From Armigeres subalbatus (Eukaryota > Arthropoda > Insecta > Diptera > Culicidae), in contig NC_085140.1 in assembly GCF_024139115.2 (NCBI RefSeq), forward strand, positions 432,015,240-432,079,239: 64,000 nt of DNA, written 5' to 3'. The number at the start of each line of letters is the position of its first letter. The first letter of the stretch is position 1. The notes beneath the pieces are model-generated. The model worked only from the letters and a program-made list of their open reading frames with translations, had not been told where the DNA came from and searched no databases. The position numbers and the translations under genes are program-made. Positions 48,287 to 59,819 of this stretch are shown piece after piece.

Positions 48287-48792
48287 GGGTGCCAATGAAA
48301 ATGACATTTTTGAATTTCAAAAAACGACATTGCTCACAAGTTTCATTACCCCAAAATATGACCCCATGCAAAATTTGAGCTCATTCGGGCATGATTTAGG
48401 GGTGCCTAAAATTCATCAAAGTTTTGAAATTTTTACCCATGAAAGTTTTACCAAGGAGAGACCAAAGGAAACGTCAAAAATCGTAAAATGCATGAAACGT
48501 TAAGATCATGGGGTCATATTTTGGAGTACCGCCATCGGGGGTGACAATGGGTCCGGGGGGTGAGAATGGGTCATCGCTCCCACGGGCATTATGGAGGTCG
48601 TAAAACAAAATCGTTCAAAAAGGTCTCTTATGTTTTAGTCTTCTTGCCCTCCGATACATTCAATCTATTCTACCAGTGACCTTTTCTCACCCCCATTTGA
48701 CCAATTGTCAACCCCGATGACGGTAATAAAACTTGTGAGCAATGTCGTTTTTTGAAATGTCAAATTTTTTCCCATACATTTCATTGGCACCC
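48287..48792. mobile_element. TA-flanked foldback element, GGGTGCCAATGAAA ends
   Basis: The left end GGGTGCCAATGAAA follows TA (48285-48286). The right end TTTCATTGGCACCC precedes TA (48793-48794). Arms extend inwards with interruptions to ~80 bp (shared AAAAAACGACATTGCTCACAA). The interior contains a G-rich plus-strand stretch (48533-48570, GGGGGTGACAATGGGTCC). Non-coding, 506 bp, and best explained as a non-autonomous Tc1/mariner-type element. Confidence 0.75.
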
Positions 48793-48794
48793 TA

Positions 48795-49355
48795 AATTGT
48801 TTAAGAGTTGATTAAAATGAAATTTCAAACATTATTTTCAATATAGAAAAATGCGTAATTTTATGTTTCTTCGGGTTTTTTTCTGTGTAGTGTACTTATT
48901 AGTAGAGTGAAATACTAGAAGTATTGTATTTTTCCACAACTATAAAAGGTTATGGTGGAGAACGATTCACTCTAATATATTTTTCTACCTTGTTCACGGA
49001 AAACGAAAATGAGGTTCTAGAATTTTAAAATTTCCATGGCTCCAACATTTTGTCACAAGGTTGTCATGTCCCCGTTTTTCACCGAAATAATCCAGTCAGC
49101 CTAAGATAATGCTGTGGTGACACTGCAAGAGATGTGCAATTTAGTCAGGAAAATCTTATATAAGCACTTACTGGATGATAACCTATTCCAAAAAAAAAAT
49201 GTCTAGCATTTTGCGAAAACATGAAAATCGTACTGCCCTATGCTGTTCATGCACTTTTTTCGTCAACGACTCTTTTTTAGTAGTTCTTGTGATGGCCATC
49301 AGATGTGGAAATGATCGATAAGCATTATTAGAATTCGCCTATAAGAAAATAGATG
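48795..49355. other. AT-rich spacer
   Basis: Nothing recognised. Confidence 0.4.
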
Positions 49356-49357
49356 TA

Positions 49358-49522
49358 GGGGTTGTACACTTATTACGTAAGCAATTTTTCTGGGTTTTTC
49401 GACCCCCCCTCCCCCCATGTAAGATTTTTTCCATACAAATGAATTTTTATTTATATGGACCGTAAAATATTGACCGACCCCCCCTCCCCCCATAAGTGCT
49501 TACGTAATATGTGTACGGCCCC
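49358..49522. mobile_element. TA-flanked MITE, GGGG..GTACAC..TTACGTAAGCA ends
   Basis: Left end GGGGTTGTACACTTATTACG and inverted right end GGGGCCGTACACATATTACG match at 17 of 20 positions and both are flanked by TA. The 165-bp interior holds two C-runs (CCCCCCCTCCCCCCATG) in direct orientation. Such short elements are abundant in insect genomes. Non-coding. Confidence 0.75.
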
Positions 49523-49564
49523 TAAGTATAATTTATTATTATAATTGTCTTTTTTTATCTATCG

Positions 49565-49840
49565 TTTATTTTTATTTGCCACTAGCATACCCGACGAACT
49601 TCGTTTCGCATAAAATTGATTTCTTCTCTGCTTAGTTCTCGAGTTATGCAAAAATTTCTGTTTCATGTGTATGGGAGTCCCCCTTTTCAAAGGAGGGAAG
49701 GGTCTCGAACCATCTTAAGAACCCTCCCCGGCTCCAAAAACCTCTGCATACAAATTTTCACGCCGATCGGTTCAGTACCTTCGGAGCCTATAAGATTCAG
49801 ACAGACAGAAATTCATTTTATGTATATAGATTTGGGGCTA
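49565..49840 (+). repeat. LINE 3'-end-like repeat, copy 2
   Basis: Better preserved than the copy at 14519-14735. It runs from TACCCGACGAACTTCG through GTTCTCGAGTTATGC, GGAGGGAAGGGTCTCGAACC and CGCCGATCGGTTCAGTACC to CAGACAGACAG and TATGTATATAGAT. No coding frame. Interpreted as a 5'-truncated retroposon tail; family not certain. Confidence 0.6.
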
Positions 49841-49858
49841 CGGAGCTACATATATATA

Positions 49859-50428
49859 CACTGGCCGGCATAATAAAGTGCCCACTTGCCGTTTTTCATA
49901 CAAAATGGTCAACTTTGGAGCTCTAGATCTTGGGTTCCCGTGAACCGATTTGGCTGAAAATTTTACCAGAGCTCAGATATAACTTGAATTTTAACATATC
50001 TATGTTTCGAGCATATTGACTCACAGGGTTAAAATTATTGCAGTAATACCAACGTGAATTTTTGGCAAAAATTGTTTTTCAAATACCTCGAAAACTACAT
50101 CTCTAAGTGTACAGGTATATATATAGCAAACTTTTTTGTATTGGCAAAATACGCGTTTTTGCTGAATATGTCATCAGTCTACAACCTATAGAATTCAAGA
50201 TATTTAAAAATAAATTTTGCCAAAAAATTCACTTTGGTAATACCGCAATAATTTTTTAACCTGTGAATCAATATGGTCGAAACTTAGATATGTTAAAATT
50301 CAAGTTATATCTGAGCTCTGGTCAAAATTTCAGCCAAATCGGTTCACGGGAAACCGAGCTCTAGAGCTTCAAAGTTGACCATTTTATATGAAAAACGGCA
50401 AGTGGGCACTTTATTTTGCCGGCCAGTG
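49859..50428. mobile_element. TA-flanked foldback element, CACTGGCCGGCA ends
   Basis: Starts CACTGGCCGGCA after TA (49857-49858) and ends TGCCGGCCAGTG before TA (50429-50430). The arms pair over ~230 bp each, with blocks AAGTGCCCACTTGCCG, GGTCAACTTTG/CAAAGTTGACC, CAGAGCTCAGATATAACTTG and the reverse, so almost all of its 570 bp folds back. Ends and TA fit a Tc1/mariner-type non-autonomous element. Confidence 0.85.
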
Positions 50429-50430
50429 TA

Positions 50431-53400
50431 TTTTGTTTTTTTTTGTGCAATTTATTTTACAATTTTTGTGATTCTATTTTCTAAAGTTAGTTTGGGTAGT
50501 ATGAAAAAGATCTTTTTTTTGTCTTTACTTTAGAGGTTTTCAGCCCTATGCTGGCTCACATCTAGAGAAAAAACATCATTTTTTTAAACTTGTTTGATGA
50601 AATATTCGATATACCTAATCGATATTATCAAACTATAGATTTGCTAGTGAAAGTTAAATATTGAATGAAACTGTCCCATTCAAATCAGTAAATCATTGGA
50701 GAATCCAATACTTTGAAGATAGCGCCATCGTGAAATCGGTGTAGAAAAAATAAGCAATCCAAAACCTTTCTACGGCCAATTTACAAAATTGCCTTCTCTC
50801 ACCTTCCTATTAATCAATAAGCGCAATTCTTTCCTAACCAGATCAAATTGCAGCGCCCCGTCTCGACCGGTCCGGTGGCAATCGTATCATCTCGATTATA
50901 TAACAAAGTGTAATTACACTTCTGCAAATCATTCCCAATCGGATTAAGCCAACGCATATGTGCACACCGTACATGCTTTGCCCCGACCTGGTCCGCGCGC
51001 GCTTCACCTTGCGGGTACCGGGGCAGTTTCGTTCACTTACTCACTCACATTGCACCAATTACTTAACAACCTACTCTCACCCTCGACGGGGCCCGGCAAG
51101 CCACCGCGCACCTGCCTCACATCGCATCGCCGGCTTGCGGTGGCCGAAATTTGAATACCCTTTCCTCGCCCCATCAGCATCAGCCACAGAGCAGCAGCAC
51201 CACGAAACTATAATCTGATTCGGACGAACACAGACGGCCTGCGCCGCACCCGGAGCAATTCATGATCGATTGTTTATTACAGCGTAATGAGATTTTAAAT
51301 CAATTCCATTTATTAGATGGAAATCTGGATAGTTTTCATGAGCTTTTCCAACAATCATCGTGCCGATTGGTCCTGGGAGGCTGAGGGGCGCTCTGTTGTG
51401 TAATACGGCTAATGCATGCATCGAAGATGCCAGTCAGGGAAGGCATGAGGTCGGTCCAGATAATGTTTGAGTTTTGTTTGCCTCATTGAACAACGGCATT
51501 GAATTAGGTGCCTGTGCGAAGGGTGAGAGTAACGAAGCGAGCGAATCGGATTAGGCACCAGACCGTACTCAATCGAAGTAATTGTTTTCCAATCACTCAC
51601 CCAGAGCTGAGCAACTTCACATGCAGTCAATAGGCCGCTGGACAGGTGCCCGAACCAAATGCAAACGCAAGGACCCAGTTGCTGGCCAGGAGATGGGTGA
51701 ACTGTGGAAGTAAGCACAGATTTTTGGACCAGATCTGAATATTTCACCGGGCGAGCGAGAAAAGATAGCTTTCTGTCTAACAGCCGATGGCTTCGGTGCC
51801 GATCTGGTCCAATAGTGACTGGTCCATCGCATAAATCATACATGGCTGCAGCAGCAACAACACGAACGAATCGCACAGAACCGCTCTGGTTAGATATCCA
51901 TATCCTCAATCCTGTGCGATCGGAGTGGGCCCAAACTGTGGGAAAAGGTTTCATTAGAGTAGATTTTGTTTTGGCTGACGACGGCGCTGACTCTGACGCT
52001 GATGCTGCTTCTGTTTTTCCTATATGCATATCGTCTCCTCCGGTAGCAGCACCAGCAGCAGTGTTGCACTCGGGTTACACGTTGATGCAGCAGCTTGCTG
52101 CTGCTGCGGCGGTGGTCGTCTCCGACTCTGGGATTTTTGGGGGAGCTTACTTTGCTGCCCAGATACCGTAACATAAACTATATATTTAAATTGCATTATG
52201 GGAAACAGAGCAACACCGGTTTCACTCCAGTTTGGGTGCACTTTGCGAAAGAATATGGACATCGGTTTGTGTGAAATTTTCCCGCGCCACATCGCCTCCT
52301 CGTATTATTGGTCCAGACCGAGATCCAATATCATTCAAATGTTTATTATATTATCAGCTATTTTCGATATGTGCCTGAATGTACTATTGCATGTGCCTCT
52401 GTTGGCATGGTGAAATGGTGATGTGAAATCGAGCTCGAAATGGCTTTACCGCAACGATGCTTGTTTGCCCAGATCCGAGCCAATTCCGAAGAATTGCATC
52501 AAGCTTACAATTTGTAATCGATTTATGATGAATATAATTACTTAATACCGTGAGGGACCGTAATCCATCCACCTAATATTATTATTTTTTTATTTTTAGA
52601 TTATTTTTTGTCAGTTCAAAAATGTACAACAATTTGTCGAGTTGAGCCAATTGGTTTGTAACAAAATGGGTTCACGGACCTTGTATCAAAAGGTTCGGTT
52701 TTGTAGAGATCGTACATTTAGTGAACGAGAAAGGCAAAGCCACTTTAAAATCTGATAACTATGCCTAATTATTAAATTGAAGCATCACAGTTCCAGCTTA
52801 ATATTTTACTCAATCCGACAATTACCACTGCCAGCAGCTTAAGTTTGGTTGCAGAAGTTTCATACTTTCACAACCGTTGGCACTCCATCGGCTTTTCCAA
52901 CTGTCCGTCAATTGGTTAACATATCTAAAATCTTCCTAATGCAATAATAAACCTCGTCCAATCAAAACTAATCCAATCACCACATTTATCCGATTACATC
53001 AGTTGTTGTACCTTCGTCATCGGTAGGAGCGAATGAATCCGACATAGTTTTCTTCGAAAGCTACTGTTCCATAGCAGTTGAGTTGCCTCGTATCCCATCC
53101 ATTTACTCAAATTAAAACTGGTGTTATTCCATTAATTATCGCCTCATCAGTTTTCTCCCCACTTGGAAGCATCTGTTCCTATGAGTGAGCAGTGGCCCAG
53201 GTTCTCCCACCGAATCAGGACCATCTCGATCGAAAAGACACTTACTCGCAGCAAAACTCTCACACAGTAAATTCGATCTCGATTTCGCAGTCGCCAAACA
53301 TAGGATAGTTAACTATGGTAGGGTATAAAATTTCCAACATTTCCAACATCTTGCCGTGTTTGATCTTTGCTCGGATGACCACCCCGCGACGCTAGCGCGG

Positions 53401-55980
53401 ATTCGAAATTAATAAACTTTCTCGTGATCCTCGCGATCTGCAAAGCAGCCAATGATTCCCCAAACAGACTCAGCAAAAGCAGCACGTGGGAAGAAGTTTC
53501 CCCCTACCTACCGCCAGGGGAAAGCTCCGCGAAGAAGTTTAATGTCAACTAGGCACAAACTAAGCACGGCAATAACAACTTTTATGTTCCATCGACGACG
53601 ATGGGTTCAATATTCAGAGTAACGGGCGCGGGGAGGAGAAAGTTATTATTGTCAGGGAGAGGCATATCGCTTCTGTTTGTGCTTTGATCTGGTCCGATTG
53701 GGACCAGTCAGCGCCGGGGACACTGATGCATTCGAAATATAAATGCTAAATAGAAAAGTGGATAGAACAACCATTGTTGGATATTGTGCAAAGCATTTCA
53801 AAGGCATTAGCTCTGTTATTGGAGCTTGAAGGAAGTTACTACTACTGCCATTCAAACTCTTTTGTTGTTGGCAACAGCCGTTAGTAAAGCATTTGAAAGA
53901 GTACCTTTCGCGCCATATCCCAATGATTACTACCCAGTTTATCTACATTTTTGTATTTTGCTTAAATTAAATTAAAATCCATAAAAACATTAATGCCTTA
54001 TTTTTCATTAAACTTTCCGCTTAGGTCATAGGTCTCTGATATTTTTGTAGCGTCGGGCGGGGTTGTTTTTGACACCAGAGGGTTTTTAATCTTCTACGGA
54101 AAATTCACCTCAAAAAGTGACCCTTTTTGTATACACACAATATGGAGATGTATTTAGGTATTAAAGTTGAACTAGATCACCGCTATTCAAAATCTGCCAC
54201 GTCGTGCAAGGGGATGACAAGCTACTCCATCTTTGTCACATCCTTTCCGAGTCAACAATACAAGTACACTGCGAATGCAACATAAACAAGTCTGAGGGTG
54301 AACGAGATATCTGGGACGGGACTTGCAAAGAGGAAAAAATGTAACTTCAGCTGCTGCCAGTCAACTGCTGTCACGAACTGTCAGGTGCAGCCAGCAGCTT
54401 TTTGTGTGAAAGTATTGGTATCCCAAATAAAATATTCCGCATGAATTTTGTTTTACGAAGACTTTTTCACTTAAACGAGTATTCCAAATCATCCGTTTAA
54501 CTTATTAATAATTAGTTATAAACTTGTGTTTTATTCCCGGTATAAAAATCCTTATGAAAATGGTTCGTATCTGGTTGGTCATTGATCGTTGTCGTTTCGC
54601 ATCCACCTACTCTTCTTTTTCGGTTGGTTTTTCTCATATTTATTTCTGCTACCGCGCTAGCGCCTTCTTCTGCCATTTCCTGGAGGGTTTCCCTATCAAG
54701 CACAAAAGTTGTTCGCTGTTTTGTTCTTTTCATTCTGCGTTCGAGCAACAGGACAACAGCTTTTCAAGTGTTGGTCCGACATGCAAGTAAAACATTTTAG
54801 CTTTATCCTATCGTAGTATACTCTATGAACAGGCCTGGTAGCGGGTCATTTTTTCGTGACTTGGTCACTTTTTTGTGCCAGTCACTTAAAAATTCGAGCT
54901 CAAGTCACTTTTTCCGTAAAAAGTCACTATTCCCAGGTAAATCGGTAAATCGTCCTGGAATAGGAATTTAAAAATCAGAAGGATTGTGTTGCGCAACGTA
55001 GGCTATCATTGCGTTTGATCTAGTAAGCGATTGTGTTTTGTACTTTGAAGAAATTTCATCTCGGAGCAGCTTTCTTTTGTATAGGAACAACAAAACCAAA
55101 TCAGAAAATTTCACTTGGCTGCTACTGACGCCATCCCTGCAGCGTCGCGCGCTTCTTGTTCAGCTGCCAAAGGCAACTGTCTGCTGGCGATCTATGCGAG
55201 AAAATGTTACTAGGAAGCCAATGACGCCGACGACAGCCACTCGATAGTTTGCTGTTGAAATGCTACAAATGCAGGATCCACCGTCATCGATGCTGGGACC
55301 GCTACCGATGCCACAGTTGTTCACGCTCTCCGTGTCTACTCACCGTGGATTATCGAACAAATATGAAGCGCGAGCGTGAAACACGGGTCGTTTTATGCCC
55401 AAAGAGAATAGAGCGGTTGGCTTACATTATTTTTAAGTCCGTGTTGGGAATGCATAAACGGGATTGATTGGTTCTGATTTTTTTACTGGGATCCAGAAGA
55501 ATTGATATTTTCAATAGCTTATCGTAAATAACTTTGAGTTTCAATTAATTTGACAAATGATTGGACTCAAGTAACATTTTAAGTTTTATAACGCTCTAGA
55601 AGACCATAAGTACTCTTCAAGAGTGTTATAAAACCAGCATAAAATTAAAATTTTACTATCGATAGTTTCCTAGTCGATTGATATGAAAATCTCCTAAATT
55701 TATTGAAAAATAAAGGCGCTATTGATGCTTAAAATTTTACTTGATTCCGTGACGGTCCTCAATTTCAGATTCTGATTTCACACCCAGTACCTTCGGATGA
55801 GACGTTGTCCAAAGTCAAAAATGAATTTAGGCTTTCCAAGTTTTCTAGAAACAGTTTAAGGAAAAAATCGGTCTTTATACTAAACGTTCTTCCCCATATT
55901 GCCGTTGAGCTACCAGCCCTGGTGAAGAATGTAGTGTAGAATGAATAGTGTAAACTGAAAATACATAAATGAGAAGAGAG
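50431..55980. other. Mostly unique DNA, no supported gene
   Basis: GC-richer blocks at 50820-52580, 53000-53870 and 55010-55470 alternate with AT-rich DNA. The longest frame, 206 residues at 51409-52029 minus, overlaps frames on both strands and has no recognisable domain, only short Ala/Ser-rich runs. At 54850-54945 the word GTCACTTTTT recurs about five times. No tRNA, terminal repeat or long tandem array was found. The block could hold regulatory DNA or exons too short to recognise. Confidence 0.35.
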
Positions 55981-55984
55981 AAGT

Positions 55985-56900
55985 GATAAGTGAGCAGTGA
56001 AAAGCGGGGTGTGAGTAGTCAGTAAAAAGTGAGGAATAAAAACGAGAAGTGAGAAACCAATTCATGAAAAGTATGAAAATAATCCCTTTTTCTTCCTTCT
56101 ACTCTTTTACTTTTCTTCTCTTTTTTATCCTTTCTTTTTTCCCAGTTCTTTCATTATGTCTCACTTTTCTTCTCATTTTTCGCATAGTTCACATTATTTA
56201 TACTTTAATCTTTTTTTAAATTATTTATTCATTTTTTTGCTTCCTCCATCATCCGTTCTGTTTTCTTTCTTCATCCTTTTTATTTCTTCAGTCTTTTTTC
56301 CTATGTCCTCCGTCTTTATTTATTTTTTCGTCCATCGTGCTTTGTCCTTTTTTCTTATTCCTTCTTACTTCTTCAGTATCTTTTCTTCATTCTTCCTCAT
56401 TTCTTTTTCCTTATCTCTTATTCCTGCTTCCGTCTTCCTACTCCCTACTTTCCTTTTTACTACTCACTACTTACTTCTCACTTCTCACTTGTTGTTACTC
56501 AATTCCCACCGTTCATTCACACTTCTTATTTCTCTTTCCGCACTTCTCATTTCGCCCTTTTAATGGTTCACTTCACAGACTTACTAGGGTAAAAAACTTC
56601 AATTATTCGGACAATCGACATTCGGCCAAATGGCATTCGACCATTCTTCTTCCACATTCCTTCATTCTTTTTCTTTTTTCCTACTGCCTGACTTCTCCAA
56701 ATGGCATTCGACCATTCTTCTTCCACATTCCTTCATTCTTTTTCTTTTTTCCTACTGCCTGACTTCTCGCCACTTGCTTCTTATTTCCCATAACTCAATT
56801 CTCGCTTTCCACTACTCACTTCACCGCTCACTTCAAGCAACTCACTCACTACTGACTATTCACTCTCTCACTTATTCTTACTCACTTTTCACTAGTCACA
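55985..56900. repeat. Pyrimidine-rich tract with a 71-bp exact duplication
   Basis: A purine-rich start (GAGAAGTGATAAGTGAGCAG, 55980-56050) switches to long TTCTTT/CTTCTCACT repeats on the same strand, so the two parts could pair. Within it, 56628-56698 is repeated exactly at 56699-56769. Frames of 128-141 Phe/Ser/Leu-rich residues are compositional, not genes. Confidence 0.8.
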
Positions 56901-57625
56901 CTCTCTTGTCAATGATACACCCAACCAGCGAATGGAAGACTTTAATACAGTTCTGCATAAGAACCTTACAGAAACTGTATAACAATTTTGGCGTATACAA
57001 GTGCGGTAAATTTTAATACTACCATTGTATTTAAATCTTACAACTTGACATTATTTTCATACAGTGCCTGTATAAAAAGCTTACATTGAAACCTTGCCGA
57101 ATAGTATATGCCAAGATTTTAAACAATAATTGGAAGATTTGTTTTTTGGTTGTAGCGTTTGGTCAGTGTTATGAGAAGTTATTTAAATTTTGCGTAGCCG
57201 CTCAAAAGATCTGTAAGAGGGTCCAAAATTTTAAACCGAGCGTACTCCTTGCAATATAAAAACTATATCATTTTGTCGTTTGTAAATGCGTTCAATATAA
57301 ACAACAAAGTGTATTTTTTTGTTTGCTTGTTTTGTTATGCTCTTTACTTTCATCTAGCAGTAAAGTAGGACCACTGGCGGCGTCAGTTATTGTTATTTGA
57401 TAGAGCACCACTTGTGGCAAGAACGCTGTTTATTTTCATTCTGCGATTATTTCTTACTGAATTTTCCGAAAAGATGAACATCGTTTGTTTACTTCGACTA
57501 TAAAAATATGTCATCGGATAATGTCTTGTAATATCAAATTGAGCAGTTCTAATGAATACAAAATACAAATCAATAGCTTTGTTTGTTAATAACCTTTCAC
57601 ATCCGAAAAATGCGTGCGGTTTTAT
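56901..57625. other. AT-rich spacer
   Basis: No feature recognised. Confidence 0.4.
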
Positions 57626-57810
57626 GGATCACTAGGGAAGTTCAAATTTCAAAAATGTTCGAAAATTCCAGCTCCCATGTGTCTATTAGCATAATTTTGG
57701 TAATATAGGAGTCCTGGCAAAATTTCAGGCAATTCGGTGGCCATTTAGGAGTGGCGCCAAGTCAATTTATGTTTATATGGAAATTCGCATGGGAAAAACT
57801 TAAAATTTAT

Positions 57811-58173
57811 TGAAGTCTCCCTACAACTGTCTATTTGTGATGAATTCAAATAAACATCCCCAACATCCCTTTTTAGAATCTATATAAATGTGACCTCCAG
57901 ATAACACATTAGTTATGAGTGGATTGAACTGCTCTATTGACAGTGTGAATATGATATAAATGGCTAGAATGGTGTAATTAGCCTCAACGTAGCAGTGGAA
58001 ATATAAATTAAAATTAATGAGTTATCCATTGGTTGAGATTCCAAAAATGGAGGTTTATTTGAATTCATCACAAATAGACAGTTGTAGGGAGACTTGAATA
58101 AATTTTAAGTTCAATCAAAGGTAATTGCCTATTTCCGGGGATTAAACCACCCGACTTAGACGTTAATTTACAA
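57811..58173. mobile_element. 363-bp insertion in the left arm
   Basis: The mirror arm reads directly from AAAATTTAT into TGTTATGAAAAC, whereas here 363 bp intervene. The insert has 47-bp inverted ends (AGTCTCCCTACAACTGTC at 57815; the reverse near 58080-58096) with about one mismatch, and a further ~75-bp tail after the right arm. The comparison of arms gives the empty site directly. Non-coding. Confidence 0.7.
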
Positions 58174-58252
58174 TGTTATGAAAACTCATATGTGAATATG
58201 TACGTTATGTGGATAATATTGATTTGGAAAATGTATTGGAGGTAACCACTTT

Positions 58253-58326
58253 CCCTTCGATGGGACTCGAACCCATGACCCTACAGTACGCTAGACTGGT
58301 GCTTTAACCAACTAAGCTACGAAGGA
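58253..58326 (-). tRNA. tRNA-like sequence, apparent anticodon AGC (SINE head or pseudogene)
   Basis: A 74-base cloverleaf is possible: acceptor TCCTTCG with CGAAGGG (one wobble pair), D-stem GCTT/AAGC, anticodon stem CCAGT/ACTGT (one mismatch) with loop CTAGCGT, and T-arm TGGG TTCGAGT CCCA. Box A (TAGCTTAGTTGG) and box B (GGTTCGAGTCC) are intact, so RNA polymerase III could transcribe it. The fold reads as alanine (AGC), but the acceptor sequence is unlike a normal insect tRNA-Ala, and it recurs inside an inverted repeat. A tRNA-derived mobile sequence is therefore likelier than a working gene. Confidence 0.6.
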
Positions 58327-59234
58327 CCTCCGTCGCACATAGGGGTATTTTCGCAATCTAGCCGGAATAAATTATTTTATCTCTCAAACTGCTATATTTC
58401 ACCTTATTTTATGATACTGTGATGATAATTTGGCTGAAATATCAGTTTTCTTAATTTTCACTTTTTGACCCATGTGCTTTACCCTTTAAAACCTTGAAAA
58501 ACAATGGTAATTTCATTTAATTCATTCTCATCAACGCTTTTACCGAAATCAGCTCAACTCTATGTGTTTGCAAGGAGAAACATAGAGCTAAAAGATGGTG
58601 TCATGGAAAGTGCTCTATGACTCTTCCTCTTTTCATAGGGAGGTTGAATGTATGATATAGGCCATAAATGCCTTAAATACAGTACCAAACTAAAAACATC
58701 CGCTTTCAAAATGGCGCAAATTTGCGCAAGATTTTTCTTCAGGATCCTAAAATATAGACATAAATGCGTCCTCTCTATACTGAAATATTACCGAATATCA
58801 TCGAATAAGTGTTTTATGCTTATTGAAAATATGAGTAACATTATCTAGTTTCAGCTCGAAAATGGACTTCGAATTACTCTTCTGTATTTCTGTACAGAAC
58901 CATTCATTCTTGTCAAAAATATGTTTACATGATACTATTTTGTCTACTTTTTCATGGTATGTACTGATCTGTGGATTGCTGTGACAAATATTTGACCACA
59001 ATAGAACATACCGAACGTAATCAAATTCAACAGAGAAAATCATTAATTTCCTCAACGAAAAACCTCTAACTTTCTAGAAGTGTAGTGGTAAAACTTTAAA
59101 TCTAAATAGAAAACCTAGTACTAGGAGTCGCTCGTCTACTATTCAGAGAAGTTTGAGGCATATTTGGACTGCTCTAGGACAATTTTGAAAATTTAACTTT
59201 ATTCCGGCTAGAATGGTGAAATACCCCTATGTGC

Positions 59235-59479
59235 GTCGGCCTTCGCAACCTAGCGGCTACTGAACGAGCTCGAGATTCCCAAATTGGACGCATAGTCAAA
59301 TCACTCGCAATCCATTTCTCAAGCCAATACTTCCACATGTGTATCACGCTCCTCTAATGTGGACGTGTACAATACACATGTGGAAGCATTGGCTTGAGAA
59401 ATGGATTGCGAGTGATTTGACTATGCGTTCAATTTGGGAATCTCGAGCTCGTTCAGTAGTTGCCAGTGAAGGCCGACGG
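59235..59479. repeat. Near-perfect palindrome, ~100-bp arms
   Basis: CTACTGAACGAGCTCGAG (59257) pairs with CTCGAGCTCGTTCAGTAG (ending 59460), and the pairing continues through GCATAGTCAAATCACTCGC, CCATTTCTCAAGCC and CTTCCACATGTGTA to a ~28-base loop near 59350. Outer parts (TCGGCCTTC and GAAGGCCGA) also pair with small indels. It lies between the tRNA-like sequence and the rest of the right arm. Confidence 0.85.
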
Positions 59480-59482
59480 AGG

Positions 59483-59556
59483 TCCTTCGTAGCTTAGTTG
59501 GTTAAAGCACCAGTCTAGCGTACTGTAGGGTCATGGGTTCGAGTCCCATCGAAGGG
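59483..59556 (+). tRNA. tRNA-like sequence, apparent anticodon AGC, mirror copy
   Basis: Identical in all 74 positions to the copy at 58253-58326, on the opposite strand, with the same flank on the 3' side (GTGGTTACCTCCAATAC). Identity of both copies while the surrounding arms differ more suggests conversion between arms or selection on the polymerase III promoter. Same caveats on function. Confidence 0.6.
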
Positions 59557-59819
59557 AAAGTGGTTACCTCCAATACATTTTCCAAATCAATATCTTCCAC
59601 ATAACGTACATATTCACATATGAGTTTTCATAACATAAATTTTAAGTTTTTCCCATACAAATTTCCATATAAACATAAATTGACTTCGCGCCACCCCTAA
59701 ATGGCCACCGAATTGCCTGAAATTTGCCAGGACTCCTATATTACCAAAATTATGCTAATGGACACATGGGAGTTGGAATTTTCGAACATTTTTGAAATTT
59801 GGACTGCCCTAGGATCACG

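Larger units (their letters stand above)
57626..59818. mobile_element. Complex long inverted repeat carrying tRNA-like sequences
   Basis: The outer arms pair from 57626 (GGATCACTAGGG) against 59818 (CCCTAGGATC). They share ~190 bp including GGTAATATAGGAGTCCTGGC, and further in ACATATTCACATATGAG, then TGTATTGGAGGTAACCAC, the tRNA-like sequence, GGACCTCCGTCG, and CACATAGGGGTATTTC against GAAATACCCCTATGTG at 59221. The left arm is lengthened by a 363-bp foldback insertion (57811-58173) absent from the right arm. The right side contains a further palindrome (59235-59479). The ~830-bp middle (58370-59198) is AT-rich with no gene. It could be a foldback transposon or an inverted duplication of a SINE-containing segment. 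Confidence 0.8.

Noticed and set aside
51409..52029. 206-residue minus-strand frame
   Set aside because: The longest non-repeat frame in its region, but it overlaps frames on the other strand, has no recognisable domain, and lies in GC-richer DNA where chance frames are expected.
54850..54945. Regulatory array of GTCAC motifs
   Set aside because: Only about five loose copies with T-runs; more likely a small decayed repeat.
58253..58326. Functional nuclear tRNA-Ala gene
   Set aside because: Unusual acceptor and anticodon stems plus an identical copy inside inverted-repeat arms favour a tRNA-derived repeat; kept only as tRNA-like.
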